A stretch of DNA of 18,680 nt from Bordetella parapertussis (GTDB taxonomy: Bacteria > Pseudomonadota > Gammaproteobacteria > Burkholderiales > Burkholderiaceae_B). The stretch spans positions 1-18,680 of the forward strand of contig CAMCWG010000023.1 of the NCBI GenBank assembly GCA_945882005.1, in the 5' to 3' direction. Positions within the stretch are counted from its first letter, which is position 1. Every line of letters begins with the position of its first letter. The notes beneath the pieces are model-generated. The model did not search any database and had not been told where the DNA came from. It saw only the letters and a program-made list of their open reading frames with translations. This document shows positions 14,749 to 18,680 of the stretch, one piece after another. The position numbers and the translations under genes were made by a program.

Positions 14749-15321
14749 ATGATAGGTCGTCTCACCGGTACGTTGTTTGAAAAAATGCCACCCCGCGTTG
14801 GCTTGGACGTGCAAGGCGTAGGCTACGACATTGATGTCTCCATGACGACCTTCTACTCGCTGCCAGAGCTCGGCGCACAGGTCACGCTGTTGACGCACCT
14901 CACTGTGCGCGAGGACGCGCATATTCTGTACGGCTTTTCTACCGCCGAAGAGCGCTCGACCTTTCGTGAGCTCATCAAAGTCAGTGGAATTGGAGCCCGC
15001 ACAGCACTCGCAGTCTTGTCGGGCATGTCGGCCACTGAACTTGCGCAGGCTATCACCCTGCAAGAGCCTGCAAGACTGATGCGCGTTCCGGGGATTGGTA
15101 AAAAAACTGCTGAACGCTTACTACTCGAGATGAAAGGCAAGCTCGGAGCTGATCTAGGCGTGCAGCCCTCCACCGTAGTGGGCACACAAAACGATGTCTT
15201 GCATGCACTCACTGCGCTGGGCTATTCGGAACGTGAAGCGCTGAATGCGCTTAAAACATTGCCGGAGGGTGTGAGCGTTTCAGACGGCATCCGCCTCGCA
15301 CTGAAGGGTCTCTCCCGCTAA
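14749..15321 (+). CDS. ruvA: Holliday junction branch migration protein RuvA
   Basis: This 190-residue protein binds Holliday junctions as a tetramer and loads the RuvB motor. The N-terminal OB-fold starts MIGRLTGTL (1-9) and includes VGYDIDV (24-30). Domain II carries two helix-hairpin-helix motifs, [12 protein letters not shown] (76-87) and [12 protein letters not shown] (111-122). The acidic pin residues E55 and D56 are present in the [10 protein letters not shown] block. The C-terminal domain III (about 145-190) ends [15 protein letters not shown], as needed for RuvB contact. The ribosome binding site AAGGA lies just ahead of ATG 14749. ruvB, often the next gene, is not here; an aminotransferase gene follows 29 bases downstream. 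Confidence 0.96.
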   Translation: MIGRLTGTLFEKMPPRVGLDVQGVGYDIDVSMTTFYSLPELGAQVTLLTHLTVREDAHILYGFSTAEERSTFRELIKVSGIGARTALAVLSGMSATELAQAITLQEPARLMRVPGIGKKTAERLLLEMKGKLGADLGVQPSTVVGTQNDVLHALTALGYSEREALNALKTLPEGVSVSDGIRLALKGLSR

Positions 15322-15350
15322 AGCACTCATCCTTTTGAAGGGATTCGCAT

Positions 15351-16682
15351 ATGAGCCATATCATTCATCGCTCTCTACTCAAAACTCCATTGACGGCCGC
15401 TCGCGCGCAGGGCATTCATATTTACGACCAAAGCGGCAAGGCCTACATCGATGCGAGTGGTGGCGCTGCAGTATCGTGCCTAGGCCATGGACACCCTGAT
15501 GTACTTGCTGCGATGCACGCGCAGATTGATCAACATGCCTACGCACATACCGGATTTTTCACTTCAGAAGTCACTGAAAAACTTGCCAACGAACTGATTC
15601 AACATGCGCCAAAAGACCTTGGCAATGTCTATTTTGTTTCAGGTGGGTCCGAGGCTGTCGAGGCATCGCTGAAGTTAGCGCGTCAATACTGTGTCGAGAT
15701 TGGTCAGCCAGCACGAACACTGTTTGTCGCGAGACGTCAGAGCTATCACGGCAATACGCTTGGCGCACTGGCAATTAGCGGCAACGAACAACGACGCAAG
15801 CAATTCGCGCCGCTACTCATGCATGTGCCGCGCGTCAGCCCTTGTTATGAATATCGCGATCGCGCCCCTGGCGAGACCCAAGAGGCCTACACAGCGCGCT
15901 TGCTGAAAGAAATTGAAGATACCTTTATCGCCACAGGACCTGAAAAAATCATCGCCTTCTGTGCAGAAACCGTCGGCGGCGCAACAGCCGGCGTGCTCCC
16001 GCCCACGCCCGGCTACTTTGGCGGCGTGCGCGCTCTGTGTGATCGCTACGGTATCCTCTTGATTGCAGACGAAGTGATGTGCGGAATGGGTCGCACAGGA
16101 ACTCTCTACGCCTTTGAGCCAGAGCAAATCATTCCTGATATTGTCGTGATCGCTAAAGGGCTGGGTGGTGGATACCAACCGATCGGTGCGTTTCTGGCAC
16201 ACAACCGAATCATTGATGCGTTGCGCCAAAAAAGCGGTAGCTTTCAGCATGGGCACACCTACCTCGGTCATCCCGTCGCCTCAGCCGCAGCCCTGGCTGT
16301 GCAACAAGTCATTCAGCGCGACAACCTGCTGACTCAAGTACGCAAGCGCGGCGATTATCTGACACGCGCCTTGCAGGCCCGCTTTCGTGACCACCCCTTC
16401 GTCGGAGACATCCGTGGGCGTGGGCTCTTCATGGCACTCGAACTCGTACAAGACCGCGTTTCAAAGGCGCCCTTTGACCATCAAAAAAAACTACATGCCG
16501 TTGTGAAGGCACAAGCCTTTCAGAATGGTCTCTTGGTCTATCCGATGGGCGGCACGATTGACGGCGAACGCGGCGACCATGTGTTACTTGCGCCGCCGTT
16601 CATCACGTCAGAGAGCGATCTCGATCGCATCGTTGACTTGCTCGCACTCTCGATAGACCAGTCCATCGATAGCGTGCGTTAA
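15351..16682 (+). CDS. Class III PLP-dependent aminotransferase
   Basis: This 443-residue fold-type I aminotransferase belongs to class III (the omega-aminotransferase and ornithine/GABA aminotransferase relatives). SGGSEAVEASLKLAR (97-111) binds the PLP phosphate. D240 in LIADEVMCGMGRTG pairs with the pyridine nitrogen. K269 in IAKGLGGGYQPIGA is the Schiff-base lysine. Length is normal. The GYQPIGA segment and MHVPRVSPCYEYR resemble proteins annotated loosely as aspartate aminotransferase family, whose true substrates (omega-amino acids, beta-alanine, taurine-like or diamines) cannot be read from sequence. GAAGGG nine bases upstream supports ATG 15351. It lies 29 bases after ruvA on the same strand and meets the Bug gene tail to tail with three bases between. 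The substrate is not assigned. Confidence 0.9.
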   Translation: MSHIIHRSLLKTPLTAARAQGIHIYDQSGKAYIDASGGAAVSCLGHGHPDVLAAMHAQIDQHAYAHTGFFTSEVTEKLANELIQHAPKDLGNVYFVSGGSEAVEASLKLARQYCVEIGQPARTLFVARRQSYHGNTLGALAISGNEQRRKQFAPLLMHVPRVSPCYEYRDRAPGETQEAYTARLLKEIEDTFIATGPEKIIAFCAETVGGATAGVLPPTPGYFGGVRALCDRYGILLIADEVMCGMGRTGTLYAFEPEQIIPDIVVIAKGLGGGYQPIGAFLAHNRIIDALRQKSGSFQHGHTYLGHPVASAAALAVQQVIQRDNLLTQVRKRGDYLTRALQARFRDHPFVGDIRGRGLFMALELVQDRVSKAPFDHQKKLHAVVKAQAFQNGLLVYPMGGTIDGERGDHVLLAPPFITSESDLDRIVDLLALSIDQSIDSVR

Positions 16683-16685
16683 GCA

Positions 16686-17663
16686 TCAATCAATGCGTGC
16701 GCCAGAGAGCTTGACTGCCTGGGCCCAATTGATCACTTCGGCGTCAATTACTTTCTGGAACGCTTCGGGGGTGCTGTTGTTTACTGCAGCACCCATGTCC
16801 TGAAGCCGCTGGGTCATGCCAGGTTCGGCAACGATACGACGGATATCTGCAGAAATTTTCTCACGCAATGCTGCTGGCATAGAAGCCGGACCATACAAGC
16901 CGAACCAAGTGGCGGCGGTAAATCCGGGCATGCCAGCCTCAGCTGTCGTTGGCACGCCATCGAGCGCAGCCACACGCTCGCCATGGGCAAGCGCAATGGC
17001 GCGCAACTTACCCGTTTTAATGTAGGGCAAGGCTGCCGACAGTGTCACGAAGGCGATTTGCACTTGTCCGCCCATCAAGTCAGTCAACATCGGCGTGTCG
17101 CCTTTGTAGGGGACGTGCACCAACTGAGTTCCTGTTTTAGCTTTGAACAATTCACCCGCCAAATGCTGAGGCGTGCCGTTACCGGTCGATGCCATCGTCA
17201 AGCCATTTTTTTGTGCCTTGGCGTAAGCAATCAATTCCTGCAGCGTTTTTGCTGGAATGGCTGGGTTCGTGACCAGCACAAGCGGGATCGTAGACACCAA
17301 CGTGATCGGCCCAAAATCCTTGATTGGATCGTAGTTGAGCTTTCGATACAGGCTCGCGCTAATTGTGTGCGCAGCAGTGGTCATATAGAGCGTATAGCCG
17401 TCGCCTGGCGCGCGCGCCAGTGCTTCGGCCGCCACGGTCGTACCCGCTCCAGGTTTGTTTGTCACAACCACCTGTTGCTTCCAGACGCCAGTCAGTTTTT
17501 CAGCAAGCATGCGGGCGATCACGTCCGTAGCACCGCCCGCAGGATAAGGCACGACAATCGTGACCGGCTTGTCGGGATACGCAGCGAATGCTGTAGCACC
17601 ATAAACAAAACACGCAACAAACCAACCAAGAAACGCTTTACCGCAAAAGTTACGAATCGTCAT
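16686..17663 (-). CDS. Tripartite tricarboxylate transporter receptor, Bug (TctC) family
   Basis: This 325-residue periplasmic solute-binding protein has a signal peptide (hydrophobic core about 9-23, likely cleavage after TAFA, residue 27). The mature start YPDKPVTIVVPYPAGGATD (29-47) is the Bug signature, and the AGG loop contacts the ligand carboxylate. NKPGAG (69-74) and VPYKGDTPMLTDL are also typical. Bug proteins bind carboxylates, amino acids or nicotinate-like ligands and are heavily duplicated in Bordetella and relatives. Most copies are orphans without their own TctAB membrane subunits, as here. The start is ATG at 17663 with GAGGTGAT just ahead; the GTG at 17672 is rejected. It follows the epimerase gene by 17 bases on the same strand. 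The ligand is unknown. Confidence 0.93.
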   Translation of the reverse strand: MTIRNFCGKAFLGWFVACFVYGATAFAAYPDKPVTIVVPYPAGGATDVIARMLAEKLTGVWKQQVVVTNKPGAGTTVAAEALARAPGDGYTLYMTTAAHTISASLYRKLNYDPIKDFGPITLVSTIPLVLVTNPAIPAKTLQELIAYAKAQKNGLTMASTGNGTPQHLAGELFKAKTGTQLVHVPYKGDTPMLTDLMGGQVQIAFVTLSAALPYIKTGKLRAIALAHGERVAALDGVPTTAEAGMPGFTAATWFGLYGPASMPAALREKISADIRRIVAEPGMTQRLQDMGAAVNNSTPEAFQKVIDAEVINWAQAVKLSGARID

Positions 17664-17680
17664 AGCAATCACCTCGAAGT

Positions 17681-18680
17681 CTATTGTTTTGTACCATCCT
17701 GCTGCTCACGCCATGCCAACAGGCGCATCACCCCTTCCCGCATTTGCACCAAGGGCTTCCATCCAATGACGTCTCCAGCCTTGTCATGTGGTATGTGGAA
17801 TGCACCACCCGAGGTCAGGCGAACCTTTCCTGGTGGATCAGGGCGCACTTCTGGTTTGAGATCACTCTTGCAGTAATCAAGCACAAGTTGGACCAGCTCG
17901 CCCGTCGTAATCGGGGCAGGCCCGGAAACGTTGACAGCCACATCCGTCGCACTACTTTGCAAGGCCGCCACGTTTGCGCGCGCAACATCCGACACATGCA
18001 CAAAGTGCTTGGTATCTTTACCATCGCCAGGCAAGACTGGCGCCTGACCTTTACGCACCAAGTCGTAGGTCTCCATGATGTATAACGAATTTGCGGCACG
18101 GTAGTGCTGACGCTCGCCATAGACGGTCGAATAGCGCAACACGACGTAATCCTGTCCAGCACTTTGGTGATAGTGGCGGCACAACTGCTCACCCATGATT
18201 TTTGAAGCACCATACAGAATCGCTGCGGGTGGAGCCCCAACCGAATGAAAGGGGATCTCTTCGGACAGCGCGCCCTTGATTCCCGAACCGTACCCATAAA
18301 CGGCATTCGAAGAGGCGAAGATGATTTTTTTAACGTGATTGACGCGACAGGCTTCCAGCATGTTCTGCGCACCGCGAATATTGACATCAACTGCCTGCCA
18401 AGGCGTTTGAGAAAAACCAAGCGTCATGTAGGCCGCCAGATGAATCACTCCATCCACACCCTCGGTTGCAGCGAGCAAGTCGGGCAAGCGCATCAGGTCG
18501 GCACGAACAATCTTAATACGCGGCTCATTCTGCAAGTGGGCGATGGCATCCATCGACCCAAAAGAGAAGTTATCTAACAACAGAACCTCGCGTGCGCCTT
18601 CTTTCAACAGCAAATCGGCCGTGTGCGAGCCAACCAAACTGGCCGCCCCCGCAATCAGTATGCGCGAATCTTTGATGTTA
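17681..18680 (-). CDS. NAD-dependent epimerase/dehydratase, extended SDR (5' end outside window)
   Basis: This is an extended short-chain dehydrogenase/reductase, visible for 332 residues and cut at its N-terminus by the window edge; the frame stays open to base 18679. The NAD loop reads AGAASLVGSH (10-19 of the visible part), where Gly11 and Gly17 fit GxxGxxG but the middle Gly is Ser14. DNFS at the end of strand 2 (Asp36) indicates NAD(H). The active site is complete: Ser in FASSNAVYG (121-129), then Y156 and K160 in YGASK. Substrates for relatives are usually nucleotide sugars such as UDP-glucose or UDP-galactose; that is inferred. A TTG at 18637 lies inside the NAD loop and is not the start. 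The Bug receptor follows after 17 bases, probably in one transcript. Confidence 0.88.
   Translation of the reverse strand, partial: NIKDSRILIAGAASLVGSHTADLLLKEGAREVLLLDNFSFGSMDAIAHLQNEPRIKIVRADLMRLPDLLAATEGVDGVIHLAAYMTLGFSQTPWQAVDVNIRGAQNMLEACRVNHVKKIIFASSNAVYGYGSGIKGALSEEIPFHSVGAPPAAILYGASKIMGEQLCRHYHQSAGQDYVVLRYSTVYGERQHYRAANSLYIMETYDLVRKGQAPVLPGDGKDTKHFVHVSDVARANVAALQSSATDVAVNVSGPAPITTGELVQLVLDYCKSDLKPEVRPDPPGKVRLTSGGAFHIPHDKAGDVIGWKPLVQMREGVMRLLAWREQQDGTKQ

Noticed and set aside
16983..17876. Long plus-strand open frame of 297 codons across the Bug and epimerase genes
   Set aside because: It is antisense to two well-supported genes, with a composition rich in Arg, His and Cys and no family resemblance.
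1..18680. CRISPR arrays, tRNA or rRNA genes, insertion sequences, prophage or toxin-antitoxin genes
   Set aside because: No repeat-spacer pattern, transposase motif, terminal repeats, cloverleaf-like segment or phage gene was recognised on either strand.

Overview
The window reads as a chromosomal segment of a betaproteobacterium, most likely order Burkholderiales near Alcaligenaceae (Bordetella/Achromobacter-like). The reasons are the dusB-fis-purH-ruvC-ruvA gene order, a Bug-type (TctC) periplasmic receptor, a UbiH of betaproteobacterial type, and moderate-to-high GC. It is gene-dense core chromosome. I see no tRNA or rRNA gene, insertion sequence, phage gene or CRISPR array, and no gap longer than about 125 bases between genes.

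Left part (1-5100): the N-terminal half of a RhlE-like DEAD-box RNA helicase leaves the window on the minus strand. Upstream of it on the same strand lies azlC-azlD, a branched-chain amino acid exporter pair; azlD has a TTG start overlapping the azlC stop. Divergent from azlC is a tight plus-strand set: a small CHCC zinc-finger protein, an NTF2/SnoaL-like protein and a YheT-family alpha/beta hydrolase. A BepA-like periplasmic M48 metalloprotease with a C-terminal helical repeat region faces it from the right.

Middle (5100-10000): galU (UDP-glucose synthesis) diverges from the protease across a 67-base region holding a 12-base palindrome, promoter-like hexamers and a terminator-like hairpin. 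It converges on ctaG (cytochrome oxidase assembly). pepP (aminopeptidase P) diverges from ctaG and is followed by the most unusual gene, a 376-residue protein. Its middle part resembles the Bacillus spore-coat transglutaminase Tgl, with the nucleophilic Cys kept and other Tgl active-site residues changed. A small TM2-domain membrane protein converges on it, and the two stop codons share one CTAG.

Right part (10000-18680): ubiH (ubiquinone synthesis), dusB (tRNA dihydrouridine), fis (nucleoid protein), purH (purine synthesis), ruvC and ruvA (Holliday junction processing) and a class III aminotransferase all run rightward with short gaps. ruvB is not next to ruvA. On the minus strand, an NAD-dependent epimerase cut by the window edge precedes a Bug receptor gene, probably in one operon.

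Most genes are housekeeping with confident family calls. The candidate for something undescribed is the Tgl-like protein at 8356-9486. Several start regions (bepA-like, ubiH, dusB) lack a ribosome binding site and carry a -10-like hexamer just upstream of ATG, which hints at leaderless transcripts.
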